A DNA stretch of 64,000 nucleotides from RYN-428 sp035551995 (GCA_035551995.1 DASZME010000025.1:190801-254800); one strand, 5' to 3'; shown: positions 1 to 9,042, numbered from the stretch's first letter. Numbers and translations are program-made. Notes: a model not told the origin generated them from the sequence alone.

Positions 1-2
1 GA

Positions 3-1112
3 ATCGCCAGGTCGGGCGCCGACGAGCGCGTTCAACTCATCTGCGAAGCCCACGGCGGTAGATCGGGCCGCGACCCTTATCTGTCGCGCGGCGTGCTTCG
101 CAAGGTGCGCGACACCGGCGAAGCGGTCCTGGCGAGCAACTCCGGCTATCCGAATGAACAAGAAAACGACATTCAGGTTTCCATCTCGCCGCAGATTACG
201 GCCATGGCGGCGATCGCCTGCCCGGTCGGGCAATCGGGCGACTTCATCGAGGCGCTTTACATCATGCTGCCTCCGGCGCTGGGAAGCGCGGAATGGCTGG
301 CGCTGGTCAACCTGGCGGTGAAGCAATATCAGCAGGCCGAGTCGGCCTGGCTGGCGCGCAAACAAGCCGAAGCGATGGCGGCGATGGAACGGGAACTGGC
401 GCGCGCGCGGCAGATTCAAATGCGCCTCGTTCCGAAAAATCCCACCTTCGACGGGTTGGACGTCGCCATTGGCTTCATCCCCTGTCATTGGGTCGGCGGC
501 GATTATGTCGATGCCGTGAAGATGGCCGACGGACGCACGCTCCTGGCCATCGCCGACGTGTGCGGAAAGGGGTTGCCGGCCGCGCTGATCGCGTCGAGCG
601 TTCACACGATGATTCATGCCGGCGTGTTGAGCGGTCTTGGCTTGCCGGAATTGATGACCAACCTGAACCGTTATTTGCTCGGCACGCTCTCGGAAGAATC
701 GTTTGTCACGATGATCGCGATCGCGGTCGATCCTTCGAGCGGCCAAATGGAAATCGTCAACGCGGGGCATCCGCCGTTGCTGATCCTGTCACCCGGCGCC
801 GCCCCGCGCCGGATCGAAATGGAGAGCAATCTTCCGCTGGGATTAGAGGCCGACACGATACTCCCCGGTCGCTTTACCCTCGATGTCGAGGAGATGGCCG
901 CGCTCTATTCCGATGGCCTTTCCGAACTGTCCGGCCCCGGCGGCGCGATGCTGGGCATCGAGGGATTATGCGCCGAACTGACGACGGCATATCCTACCCG
1001 AGATACCCGGGCCCGCGCCGCCGCCGAATGCCTTACCGGCCGGTTGAATGTCCTGCAGGGGGGGTTGGCGTCGACCGATGATCGCACGTTTCTGCTTGCC
1101 CGCCGTCGGTAA
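3..1112 (+). CDS. SpoIIE/PP2C-type serine phosphatase, 5' end outside window
   Basis: The reading frame is open from the first base of the window, so the protein is truncated at its N-terminus; 369 residues are visible. The visible start (GRDPYLSRGVLRKVRDTGEAVLASN) reads like the end of a GAF sensor domain, the arrangement known from FHA-GAF-SpoIIE proteins. After a short coiled linker the SpoIIE-type phosphatase domain follows, with the metal-binding and core motifs VGGDYVDA, IADVCGKGLPAAL, GHPPLLIL, YSDGLSE and DDRTFLL. Such enzymes dephosphorylate serine or threonine on regulatory proteins, often anti-sigma-factor antagonists. The octahaem cytochrome gene starts 44 bp downstream on the same strand, so co-transcription is possible. 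No sigma factor or antagonist gene is seen in the window. The phosphatase call is firm; the GAF part is inferred from a short stretch. Confidence 0.88.
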   Translation: MARSGADERVQLICEAHGGRSGRDPYLSRGVLRKVRDTGEAVLASNSGYPNEQENDIQVSISPQITAMAAIACPVGQSGDFIEALYIMLPPALGSAEWLALVNLAVKQYQQAESAWLARKQAEAMAAMERELARARQIQMRLVPKNPTFDGLDVAIGFIPCHWVGGDYVDAVKMADGRTLLAIADVCGKGLPAALIASSVHTMIHAGVLSGLGLPELMTNLNRYLLGTLSEESFVTMIAIAVDPSSGQMEIVNAGHPPLLILSPGAAPRRIEMESNLPLGLEADTILPGRFTLDVEEMAALYSDGLSELSGPGGAMLGIEGLCAELTTAYPTRDTRARAAAECLTGRLNVLQGGLASTDDRTFLLARRR

Positions 1113-1156
1113 ATCGTTGACGCGCGGCTCGTACGGCGATACGAATTGACCCGCGA

Positions 1157-3487
1157 ATGAACGACAGACCCACCGCCGACCTTCGTGGCGCCTCGCGACG
1201 CTCGAAAATGCGCCGCGGGATCGCCGTGTTCGGCGCGGCGATCGTCTTCGCCGTCGTGTCGCTTCTTTTGTTAAGGGGTTCATCAGCCGTCAAGACAGGT
1301 CAACCCAAGAAAAACGAGTCCGGCGTGCAAGCCGCGATAGCCGACGCCGACGACGCGGTTCTGGCCGGCTACGGCGGGTCCGAAACCTGCAAAAATTGCC
1401 ACCGCGGCGAATACGATCGATGGTCCACGTCGCACCATGCGCTGGCCGAGCGGCCGGTGGCGGCGGAGCATGATCGCATCGCGTTTGATCCGCCGCGGAC
1501 GATTGCGCATGGCGCCCAGACATCGCAGGCGAGAATTCATAACGGGACGTATCAGCTGGTGACCATGGGCCTTTCCGGAAAGCGGCAAGCGCATGATATC
1601 GCGCGCGTGATCGGCGTCGATCCGCTGAGGGAATTTCTCGTGCCCGGCCCGCGCGGACGTGTTCAGGCGACGGAGCTGGCCTTCGATCCGCGCCGCGACG
1701 AATGGTTCGACGTTTACGGCGCCGAGGATCGGCAGGCGGGCGAATGGGGGCACTGGACCGGCAGGGGAATGACGTGGAACGCGATGTGCGCCACCTGTCA
1801 CAACACGCGCTTACGCAAAAACTATGACCAGACAAACGATTCCTACCAAACTCGAATGGCCGAGATGTCGGTCGGGTGCGAGGCTTGTCATGGGCCGATG
1901 AAAGCGCACGCGAAATGGCGAGAAAACCCAAAAAACGCCGGGAAAGCGGACCAATCGCTCGCTCATCCGTCGCGCGATCAGATGACCGATACCTGTGGCT
2001 CATGTCATGCCCGTCGTGACGAACTCACCGGCGATTTCGTGCCGGGGCAGATATTTTTCGACCATTACGCGCTTACCGGCGTCGATGAATCGGACCTGTT
2101 TTATCCCGACGGCCAGGTGCGCGACGAAGACTACGAATACTCGGCTTTTCTCGGCAGCAAGATGCACGCGGCGGGCGTGCGGTGCATGGATTGTCACGAC
2201 GTTCATTCCGGGAAGCCGCTCTTCGACGGAGACGCGCTGTGCATGCGATGTCATGTCGGCGCCTACCCGAAGGCGCCGATCGTCAATCCCGCCCTTCATA
2301 CTTTTCATGCGCCGTCCAGCGCCGGATCGCGGTGCGTCAATTGCCATATGCCGCAAACGGCGTACATGCAGCGCCACGCCCGGCACGATCATGGCTTCAC
2401 CACGCCCGATCCTTTGCTGACCAAGCGAATTGGCGTGCCGAACGCATGCAATCGGTGTCATTTGGATAAGGATGCCGATTGGTCATTGGCCAGCGTCAAC
2501 GCGTGGTACGGGGCAAAAATGGACCGTCCAACCCGGCGTCGGGCGCTGATCATCGCCGCGGGGCGCAATCGCGAATCGTGGAGCAAGCCGGTTTTGTTGG
2601 CGATGCTGAGCGATGCCGCGACGACGGCATATTGGAGATCGGGAATCGTGAGAATATTGGCGCAGTGGGTGGATGAGTCGGCGGTAAGAAGCGTTATCGC
2701 CGCGCTGTCTCATGACATCGATCCGATGGTGCGTGAATCGGTCGTGACGGCGCTTGCGCCGACGGCTAATCAAGATCCGGACGCGGCGAAGGCGATCGCG
2801 GCGGCGATGGACGATCCGTCGCGGAATGTGCGAATCGTCGCCGCCGGCGCGCGGGCGCCTGGGCTGGTTCCCGAATCGCCGGCGACGCGGGACTACTTGC
2901 GCTACCTCGATCAGCACTCGGATGAGCCGATCGGCCAGCTGGCGTTGGCCCGCTATGAAATCGACCGAAATCGATTCGAGGAAGCGGCCGTTCATTTGCG
3001 AAGGGCGGTGGAATTCGATTCCCGGTCGGCGCTATTCCGTCGCGAAGTGGCGACGCTTTTCGGGCGGATCGGAAAGCCGCAAGAGGCATTGGCGCAGATC
3101 GCCGTCGCGCGCGACCTTGAGCCGGCCAATTCCGAATATTGGTTTTTATATGGACTTGCGGCCAGCGAAGCCGGGCAGGGATCGTCGGCTCTGGCGGCGT
3201 TCGAGAAGGCCGTGAATCTCGATCCGAAAAATGCGCGCGCATGGTATAACCTCGCCCTCGCCCGGCAGAAGGCCGGTCAAGCGGGGGCGGCGCTGATCGC
3301 GTACGCGAAAGCCCAGGCCGCCGACCCGTCCGACGCCGATATTCCCTACGCGAAAGCCACGCTGTTCATTCAACTTCACCGGCCATCGGAGGCGAGGGAC
3401 GCGCTGAAGCGCACGCTCAGCATTAATCCGAATTATCCGCAAGCCCAGGAACTGTTGCAGTCCTTGCAGGACCCGCCGAGCAATTGA
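1157..3487 (+). CDS. Octahaem c-type cytochrome with HEAT-like and TPR tail
   Basis: A 776-residue protein with an N-terminal membrane anchor or signal segment (about residues 20-42) and eight CxxCH haem-binding motifs: CKNCH, CATCH, CEACH, CGSCH, CMDCH, CMRCH, CVNCH and CNRCH, between about residues 78 and 435. The haem part resembles the cytochrome c554/NrfB-like multihaem family, which passes electrons in the periplasm. After the last haem come HEAT-like helical repeats (about 450-560; VRSVIAALSHDIDPMVRESV) and then about four TPR units (about 590-770; AWYNLALARQKAGQ). The tail suggests docking to a partner protein. No catalytic partner, quinone oxidase or maturation gene is nearby, so the electron donor and acceptor are unknown. 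The start ATG lies 44 bp after the phosphatase stop. Confidence 0.87.
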   Translation: MNDRPTADLRGASRRSKMRRGIAVFGAAIVFAVVSLLLLRGSSAVKTGQPKKNESGVQAAIADADDAVLAGYGGSETCKNCHRGEYDRWSTSHHALAERPVAAEHDRIAFDPPRTIAHGAQTSQARIHNGTYQLVTMGLSGKRQAHDIARVIGVDPLREFLVPGPRGRVQATELAFDPRRDEWFDVYGAEDRQAGEWGHWTGRGMTWNAMCATCHNTRLRKNYDQTNDSYQTRMAEMSVGCEACHGPMKAHAKWRENPKNAGKADQSLAHPSRDQMTDTCGSCHARRDELTGDFVPGQIFFDHYALTGVDESDLFYPDGQVRDEDYEYSAFLGSKMHAAGVRCMDCHDVHSGKPLFDGDALCMRCHVGAYPKAPIVNPALHTFHAPSSAGSRCVNCHMPQTAYMQRHARHDHGFTTPDPLLTKRIGVPNACNRCHLDKDADWSLASVNAWYGAKMDRPTRRRALIIAAGRNRESWSKPVLLAMLSDAATTAYWRSGIVRILAQWVDESAVRSVIAALSHDIDPMVRESVVTALAPTANQDPDAAKAIAAAMDDPSRNVRIVAAGARAPGLVPESPATRDYLRYLDQHSDEPIGQLALARYEIDRNRFEEAAVHLRRAVEFDSRSALFRREVATLFGRIGKPQEALAQIAVARDLEPANSEYWFLYGLAASEAGQGSSALAAFEKAVNLDPKNARAWYNLALARQKAGQAGAALIAYAKAQAADPSDADIPYAKATLFIQLHRPSEARDALKRTLSINPNYPQAQELLQSLQDPPSN

Positions 3488-3605
3488 CGCCATCGCCTCC
3501 AGACGTCTGCTCACTCACGTCATGCAACATGGCAATCGCCGGAGTTTAGCGCCGGCTTTGTCGCGTTCATTCGCGTCGATTTGGGGAACGTCTTTTGGTT
3601 TGGCG

Positions 3606-4223
3606 TTATCGCGCTACGGCCGTTCCCGTCGGTGTCCACGCAATGTCGTTGGCCTGGGCGGCGGGTAGTTCACAGGCTTTTTTTCCGTCCACCCATAGTT
3701 CGGCGGTTTCAGCGTTTTTTGATTCACCGGCGGGCTCGCGGAAATAAGCGATGTGTCGGCCCGAAGGATCAGGCGTAAACGTGTGGCCCAGGAAAATCGT
3801 CCGATCGCCGGTCGGGTAGCTCATCGCGACGGCCGCGCTGACCGAGGGGTTGACGTGGAGGACGACGAACAGCCGGCCATCGGGGAGAAATTCGGCACGG
3901 TCAATCGCCGTCGTTTCCTGAAGGCGGGCATCGGTGATGTCGCCGACGCTTCGCAGCGCGCCGGTGGTTTCGCATTCGAGAATTTTCAGCCACGCGCGAC
4001 GTCCGTCCGAGCGGTGAAGGACATACCAGTGGCGGCCGTCGTGGTCGATTTGCTCGTAATGCGCGCGGTCGGAGAGCCTTTCCACCGGCCCGGCGCCGAT
4101 CCGGCCGCAGAGGGTTTGGCCCTGCACGAATACCACGTGGTCGGCGAGGTTCGCCGCGCAAACGGCGCCGGCCAGGGCAAGCAGTAAGGCGCCTGCGAAA
4201 ATAATCGAGCGTGATGCGGTCAC
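3606..4223 (-). CDS. Secreted protein of unknown function, TolB/WD40-like segments
   Basis: A 205-residue protein with a signal peptide (SIIFAGALLLALAGAVCAA). The remainder holds short beta-strand-like units such as FTPDPSGRHIAYFRE, ELWVDGKKACELPA and DIAWTPTGTAVA, which resemble the strands of TolB or WD40-like propellers, but there are too few for a full propeller. It starts with GTG and has no convincing Shine-Dalgarno sequence. It is convergent with the cytochrome gene and stands alone. Function is not recognised. Confidence 0.6.
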   Translation of the reverse strand: MTASRSIIFAGALLLALAGAVCAANLADHVVFVQGQTLCGRIGAGPVERLSDRAHYEQIDHDGRHWYVLHRSDGRRAWLKILECETTGALRSVGDITDARLQETTAIDRAEFLPDGRLFVVLHVNPSVSAAVAMSYPTGDRTIFLGHTFTPDPSGRHIAYFREPAGESKNAETAELWVDGKKACELPAAQANDIAWTPTGTAVAR

Positions 4224-4266
4224 TGTCCGTTTATCGGACGAAAGGCGCGCCGATCAGCACTCTTTT

Positions 4267-4369
4267 GGAGGATTCTCGTGTTGGTGAAGCGACGTCCGGT
4301 CGCGAAACACGCCCCGCAAGCGGGGCCGCTAAACGCGGAAACGCGCCAGCAACCTGGAATTGCTCTATT
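4267..4369 (-). repeat. Palindromic intergenic repeat, copy A (minus orientation)
   Basis: This lies in the 315-bp gap between 4224 and 4538, which holds no gene I can support. Read on the minus strand it begins TAGAGCAATTCCAGGTTGCT, has a GC-rich core hairpin GCCCCGCTTGCGGGGC (4311-4326), and ends with an inverted version of the start (TTCACCAACACGAG). The same core and ends recur at 16767-16870, 28891-28992 and 48560-48652. It has the shape of a REP- or MITE-like non-autonomous element. Confidence 0.7.
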
Positions 4370-4538
4370 GCATTGTCACGCTTACATTTTCGGGTCGGTG
4401 TTTCCTATTCGACCGAAAATTCGGCGTCGTTCGATGAGTGAAACACGAAGTTATGAGAGTGACAATACACTAGATGACAAAATCGTGATTGAGGAATGTC
4501 CGCTTTACGTTATCTGTTCTCACGACTAATATTATTCG

Positions 4539-5024
4539 ATGAGCGACGGGAGCCGAGGATCGTCCTCAAGACAAGGCGAATGCCAGGCCGGATTGGGGCG
4601 AGCGCCGGCGCAGGATGTTTTTCTGGGAATTCTCAGGACCGCCGATCTGCTTCAGACGGAATTGGCCGAGTTGCTGAAGACGCTGGATTTATCGCCGACG
4701 CAGTACAATGTGATGCGCATTCTCCGCGACGCCGGGAAAGAGGGATTGGCCTGCGGCCGAATCGCCGACCGGATGCTCACGCGCGATCCCGACATGACTC
4801 GGCTGCTGGACCGGCTGGAGAAGCGGGCGCTGATCGAGCGTAGCCGGGATAAATCCGATCGGCGCGTCGTGAAGACGCACATTACCGACGCCGGGCGAGC
4901 GTTGCTGGCGAGCATGGACGAGCCGGTGTTGGAATTGCATCGTGAGCAATTTGCGGGCGTGGGGGCGCGGGATCTGAAGACGCTGGCGGCGCTGCTGGGG
5001 AACGTGCGCGAACGGCGCGTATAA
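4539..5024 (+). CDS. MarR-family transcriptional regulator
   Basis: A 161-residue winged-helix regulator. The MarR fold is visible: a dimerisation helix (VFLGILRTADLLQTELAELL), then the recognition region LSPTQYNVMRIL and IADRMLTRDPDMTRLLDRLE, and the wing SDRRVVKTHITDAG with the usual DxR pattern. The first 25 residues are low-complexity and not family-like, so the true start could be a little downstream, although no better Shine-Dalgarno sequence is seen. The target is not evident: the neighbours are a repeat element on one side and a convergent DUF2127 gene on the other. Such proteins usually repress nearby efflux or stress genes in response to phenolic or oxidising ligands. Confidence 0.85.
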   Translation: MSDGSRGSSSRQGECQAGLGRAPAQDVFLGILRTADLLQTELAELLKTLDLSPTQYNVMRILRDAGKEGLACGRIADRMLTRDPDMTRLLDRLEKRALIERSRDKSDRRVVKTHITDAGRALLASMDEPVLELHREQFAGVGARDLKTLAALLGNVRERRV

Positions 5025-5100
5025 GATAGTTGCGGAAACTGTTGGGCTCTGCGCCGTCTTGAAGCGTCGGCAGCTTTCTCGAAAACGGAACGAATCGATT

Positions 5101-5571
5101 TCAGGCGGTTTTCCATTCGTTCCTGAGGCGAACGATCAGGTACGCGACGATGACGACGTTCAGCGCAAAGAGCACGATCTTCGCCGCGTGATGGTGGCCA
5201 TGGAATAGTTCATAAACTTCCAGCGGCAAAAGCAATGAAGTGGTAACCACCGTAAGATATTCGGCCCATCGCCGGCGCAGAACCAGGCCCAGCCCCTCGG
5301 TTCCGAAGAGGCCGGCATAGACGAAACTTCCGAGCCGAATCTCTTTCAATTGATGAGGGCTGATGCCCGTCACGCGGTGTATCAGGTTATGAATATGGAC
5401 GTTGCCGGGATCTATTCGCAGGATGTGAATCCAGTGCGTTACGGTCTTGGCCGCGTCGCCTTTGAGCAGTTGATTCGCCTTCAAGGCGATAAATAAAAGC
5501 ATGGCGGACTTGAGCAGTTTGCCGAAGCCGATCAATACGAGGATCCATTCCGATTGCTTTTTGTGCGGCAT
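5101..5571 (-). CDS. DUF2127 membrane protein
   Basis: A 156-residue integral membrane protein with about four hydrophobic helices. The family pattern is visible: EWILVLIGFGKLLKSAMLLF near the start, then GSFVYAGLFGTEGLGLVLRR, WAEYLTVVTTSLLLPLEVYEL and a last helix KIVLFALNVVIVAYLIVRLR. The ATG at 5571 is preferred over an upstream TTG at 5619, because homology begins after it and the TTG-encoded extension is basic and unstructured. DUF2127 has no established function. It is convergent with the MarR gene. Confidence 0.8.
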   Translation of the reverse strand: MPHKKQSEWILVLIGFGKLLKSAMLLFIALKANQLLKGDAAKTVTHWIHILRIDPGNVHIHNLIHRVTGISPHQLKEIRLGSFVYAGLFGTEGLGLVLRRRWAEYLTVVTTSLLLPLEVYELFHGHHHAAKIVLFALNVVIVAYLIVRLRNEWKTA

Positions 5572-5711
5572 CGAGCGGAAGTATAGCGAGGCGGGTGAAA
5601 ACCGAAATCCGCAATTCAAATCCGCTCGTAACGTTCAGACGGCCAAACGCGTGGCCGGCGTTAGCGCGATGCGGGATTTCCTTTGCGCCGGTTGCGTGAC
5701 GTTCCGACCAC

Positions 5712-6140
5712 TTACCGCGGGCCGGCCTCTTTTCCCGTGACCTCCGCGATGCACTGCGTCAACTCGGCCAGGCTCACCGGCTTGGGCAGGAAGCGATGTC
5801 CGCCGCTGAGCAATCCGCCAAGGCTTGTCTCCTCGTTGCCGACAAGGGCGGTGAGAAAGATGATGGGAATGTGCGCGGTGGCGTCGTCGGCTTTTAAGTC
5901 GCCGGCGATATCGCCGCCGTCGGCGTCGGGCATCATCACGTCCAGCAGCACCACGTCGGGCTTAAATTCGCGCGCGGCGGGAACGGTCCGCAACGCGCTG
6001 TTTTCCTCGCGGGTTTCATAAAACCCGGTCTGGTTTAATGCCATCCCCATCATAAGCGTGAAGTCCTCCTCGTCGTCCACGATCAAAACCCGAATCTTCG
6101 GCGGCGTCTGGGGCGTCAATTCCATCGGTGTGGTGGTCAT
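5712..6140 (-). CDS. Two-component response regulator, single receiver domain
   Basis: A 142-residue CheY-like protein made only of a receiver domain. The acidic pocket is VDDEED, the phospho-acceptor is the second Asp in DVVLLDVMMPDADG, the conserved Thr/Ser position is in IIFLTAL and the Lys is in LPKPVSL. There is no output domain, so it probably acts through protein contacts or a phosphorelay. A Shine-Dalgarno sequence GGGAGA sits eight bases before the ATG. That site lies inside the upstream kinase gene, whose reading frame continues about 125 bp into this one, so the pair is likely translationally coupled. Confidence 0.9.
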   Translation of the reverse strand: MTTTPMELTPQTPPKIRVLIVDDEEDFTLMMGMALNQTGFYETREENSALRTVPAAREFKPDVVLLDVMMPDADGGDIAGDLKADDATAHIPIIFLTALVGNEETSLGGLLSGGHRFLPKPVSLAELTQCIAEVTGKEAGPR

Positions 6141-7785
6141 GCGGTGAATCTCCCGTGGCTTTCAGTACGAGCGAGGCGCAAACGCCGCCTTGGGCGCGGT
6201 TGGCCAGTTGCAGTAATCCGCCGTGCAGATCGACGATGGTTTTCGCCACCGACAAGCCAAGTCCGGTTCCCTTCCCGGTCGGCTTGGTGGTAAAAAAAGG
6301 ATCGAAGACTTTAGCGAGCTTGTCATCGGGGATTCCATGTCCGGTATCGTCCACTTCGGCGATCACGACCGCGTCGCCCGCCCGGAAGCGTTCGTTGCGG
6401 TCGTCCCCGATGTTATGCCCGAGCGCGGCCAATTGCTCGCTCCTGGTTCGCAGGGTTAGACTGCCCCCGTCGGGCATCGCGTGAATCGCGTTGATAAACA
6501 AGTTCAGAAAAACCTGCTCGATCTTATTAGAATCGACCGACACCGCCGGAAGCGGATCGGAGAAATCCGTGTGCAAGACGATCTTGCACCGCATCAGCTC
6601 GTGATCCACCAGCAACAGCGCATGGCGGATTATCGTATTCAGATCGCTGGGTTCGGAACGAAGGGCGGCGGGCCGGGAAAAATCGAGCAGCCCGCGGATG
6701 ACCGAATCAGCCCGCTTTACCGCCCGGCCCATCGACCCCAGGACCCGTGTGACCGACTCGTCGGCGACCGGCGCCGTCAGCTTCAGAAAGTCGATTCCCG
6801 TAGCGATGATCGCCAGCGGGTTTTTGACCTCATGCGCGATTCCCGCCGCCAGTCGGCCGACCGATTCCATCTTCTCGACCTGCATCAACTGCATCTGCGC
6901 CGCTTGCAGCGCTTCGTGCGAACGCTTGAGATCCTCCAGCGCCGACAATAATTCAAGCTCCCGGCGAGCCAGAATATCGTTGGTCTGTTCCACCTGCTGA
7001 ATCGCCAGTTTTCGCTGGGTGATGTCGCGATTGATTCCGACGATCCCGACGATCGTCGCCCCCTTGTCGCGCAAGGGCGCCTTGGTCGTCAACGTCCACT
7101 GCTGGCGTCCGTCGGCCGAGACCGCGTGCGTCTCGCGATTGATGCAAGGCTGGCCGGACCGCATGATCCGCTCTTCCTCGCGCATAAAGGAAGCGGCGGC
7201 GGTGGCGGGGAAAAAATCGTCGTCGGTCCTGCCGATGACCTCCTCGCCGGCCATTCCGAAAAACCGATACGTCGCGAGGTTCCCCAGCACAAATCGATGA
7301 TCGACGTCTTTAACGTAAATGTGATCGGGAATGGCATCGATCACCGATCGAAGCAGATTGCGCTCTTCCGCCAGCGCATCCTCCATCTGCCTGCGATCGG
7401 CGATTCTCCGCAAGCCATATTCGATCGCGCGGACCAGGAGCGGCCCGTCGAATTTGCCGTGCGCCAAATAATCCTCGGCCCCATGCGCTAAAACGCCGGC
7501 CGCGAAAATCGGATCGTCCACGTCCCCAAGAACGATCATCGGCGCCCCGCCGGACCGTGAATGCACCTGTCCGATCGCCTTGAGCGCGCCTTCTTCCGGA
7601 AACGCCACGATGATCGCATCGAATTTGTGGGTCGCCAAAACCTCCAGCGCTTCGATAAAATTCCCGCGGGTCGTGAGGATCGTGGCCCACCGGGGCGCTT
7701 CGCGCTCTAAAAACTCGGCAACCGAGACAGGGACGCCGGCGCGGAGTTCGATGAGAAGGATCGGGACGTCACGATCGCGAAACAT
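6016..7785 (-). CDS. PAS-domain histidine kinase with degenerate receiver at the N-terminus
   Basis: A 589-residue soluble kinase. Residues 1-115 resemble a receiver domain that has lost its key residues: the acidic pair is replaced in ILLIEL, and the phospho-Asp position in FDAIIVAFPEEG is Ala. A PAS/PAC domain follows (about 140-260; DAIPDHIYVKD to GIVGINRDIT), then a coiled coil, the phospho-acceptor helix with His about 318 (AAGIAHEVKNPLA), and an ATPase domain with NLFINAIHAM, DTGHGIPDD, FDPFFTT and GKGTGLGLS. The last 40 or so residues lie beyond the ATPase fold and are an out-of-frame reading of the response regulator start. Other in-frame ATGs lie at 7800 and 7821. Confidence 0.87.
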   Translation of the reverse strand: MFRDRDVPILLIELRAGVPVSVAEFLEREAPRWATILTTRGNFIEALEVLATHKFDAIIVAFPEEGALKAIGQVHSRSGGAPMIVLGDVDDPIFAAGVLAHGAEDYLAHGKFDGPLLVRAIEYGLRRIADRRQMEDALAEERNLLRSVIDAIPDHIYVKDVDHRFVLGNLATYRFFGMAGEEVIGRTDDDFFPATAAASFMREEERIMRSGQPCINRETHAVSADGRQQWTLTTKAPLRDKGATIVGIVGINRDITQRKLAIQQVEQTNDILARRELELLSALEDLKRSHEALQAAQMQLMQVEKMESVGRLAAGIAHEVKNPLAIIATGIDFLKLTAPVADESVTRVLGSMGRAVKRADSVIRGLLDFSRPAALRSEPSDLNTIIRHALLLVDHELMRCKIVLHTDFSDPLPAVSVDSNKIEQVFLNLFINAIHAMPDGGSLTLRTRSEQLAALGHNIGDDRNERFRAGDAVVIAEVDDTGHGIPDDKLAKVFDPFFTTKPTGKGTGLGLSVAKTIVDLHGGLLQLANRAQGGVCASLVLKATGDSPHDHHTDGIDAPDAAEDSGFDRGRRGGLHAYDGDGIKPDRVL

Positions 7786-7999
7786 CACGAAACACCCCAT
7801 TCCGCCGACTGGATCAACCACCAGGCGATTTGCACGGCGAATTCGGTTTGACCAGGACGCTTAATCTTCGCCGAACAGCGACTACAATATTCACAATTGC
7901 GTTGAACAGCAACAAAAAAGGCCGATGTCGCGCGGTCGCGACGTGGACACGATCGAATATTTGGACACAATACGCGTCCCTTTTTTACAGGAGTTTGAA

Positions 8000-8326
8000 A
8001 TGGCAGAGGAAATTATTTCGTCCGATCCGAATCAGCAACAGGTGCAACTGGTGGTGGACGAGCGCGAGATGCGCATCGCCTTCGCCAACGGGTATCGCAT
8101 CTATACCACCGGCGAAGAAGTGGTGGTCGATTTCGGCTTCAACATGCTCAATCCCAATCCCCAGGCCGGCCAAGCCCAGATGCTCTTCAAGGCCGGCGAT
8201 CGGGTCATCCTCAGCTACCCGACCGTCAAGCGCCTGTCGATTTCGCTGGCTCAACTGGTGAAGCGTTATGAAGATCAATTCGGGTCGATCGCGATTCAGC
8301 CGGGCGGACAGCCGGGGAAACGGTAG
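8000..8326 (+). CDS. DUF3467 protein
   Basis: A 108-residue protein starting MAEEIISSDPNQQQVQLVVD. An ATG with a good Shine-Dalgarno sequence (CAGGAG, about seven bases upstream) marks this start; an earlier ATG at 7925 would add an unconserved leader. The body (MRIAFANGYRIYTTGEEVV, VDFGFNM, VILSYPTVKRLSISLAQLV) matches the small DUF3467 family, common in planctomycetes and some archaea. No function is established. The C-terminal tail is Gly/Gln rich. It is divergent from the histidine kinase gene. Confidence 0.78.
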   Translation: MAEEIISSDPNQQQVQLVVDEREMRIAFANGYRIYTTGEEVVVDFGFNMLNPNPQAGQAQMLFKAGDRVILSYPTVKRLSISLAQLVKRYEDQFGSIAIQPGGQPGKR

Positions 8327-8436
8327 GCGAATCGAAAATCAGAAGATACAAGAAATGATGAGCGATGACTGAATCGGAGCGGGCCTTCCCGCGGTTCCGC
8401 TTCGATTGTTTTCTGGTCCTCCCGATCCCACGGATA

Positions 8437-9042
8437 TTACCTGGCGACCCCGACGGCATCGCGAATGCCGTCAAGCGCCTCGCTCCATCGATGATTGGTC
8501 TCGGTGGCTTCGTAAGTGAGAATGTCCGTGAGCAGAACGTAATCGCGGTTTTCCAGGGCGGATTTGATCTGACGGAGTTGATCGTTAAATTCACCGACCA
8601 TTTGTCCCAGCGTGCGGGCGCCGGCGTAGACCTGTTCAAGATCGATCCGAAGAAGTTGCGTTGTTTTCAGCACTGATTCCTTGGCGTTTTGCCAGGTGGT
8701 GAAACAGCCGCTCAGCTTCTGCAGCGCCCGCTCGACGTTGTTGCGCTGCAAAAGCCCGATGGCGTCGTGGCGCAGTCGCTCGGCTTCCTGAAGCTGAACT
8801 TCGACCTCGTTCAGCACTTCCAGCGCCATGTCGCGTGGGTCAGCGGTTTCAATGTAGACGGTGTGGTCGCCGAGCGGCGTTCGTCGGACGTTGCCCAGGA
8901 ACGACAAGTCAGGCTCCAGCCCGTCGATGAGCAAATTGACGATCAGCCGATTGTACCCCTGAAGATGCGTGAGCACCTGCCCAACCGTTGCCAGGCCAAT
9001 TTCTTCGGCGGCGAATAATTCATGATCGACGGTAACGGACAT
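8437..9042 (-). CDS. Conserved protein of unknown function, helical C-terminal half
   Basis: A 201-residue protein whose start ATG is chosen for the strong Shine-Dalgarno AAGGAG about seven bases upstream. The N-terminal half (VGQVLTHLQGYNRLIVNLLIDG, GDHTVYIETADPRDMALEVL) is mixed alpha/beta; the C-terminal half is long helices with coiled-coil character (ALENRDYVLLTDILTYEATE). The last helix resembles helical bundles found in planctomycete accessory and flagellar-type proteins, but I cannot place it in a named family. It lies convergent to the DUF3467 gene and downstream of the Ig-repeat gene, from which a strong hairpin separates it. Confidence 0.6.
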   Translation of the reverse strand: MSVTVDHELFAAEEIGLATVGQVLTHLQGYNRLIVNLLIDGLEPDLSFLGNVRRTPLGDHTVYIETADPRDMALEVLNEVEVQLQEAERLRHDAIGLLQRNNVERALQKLSGCFTTWQNAKESVLKTTQLLRIDLEQVYAGARTLGQMVGEFNDQLRQIKSALENRDYVLLTDILTYEATETNHRWSEALDGIRDAVGVAR

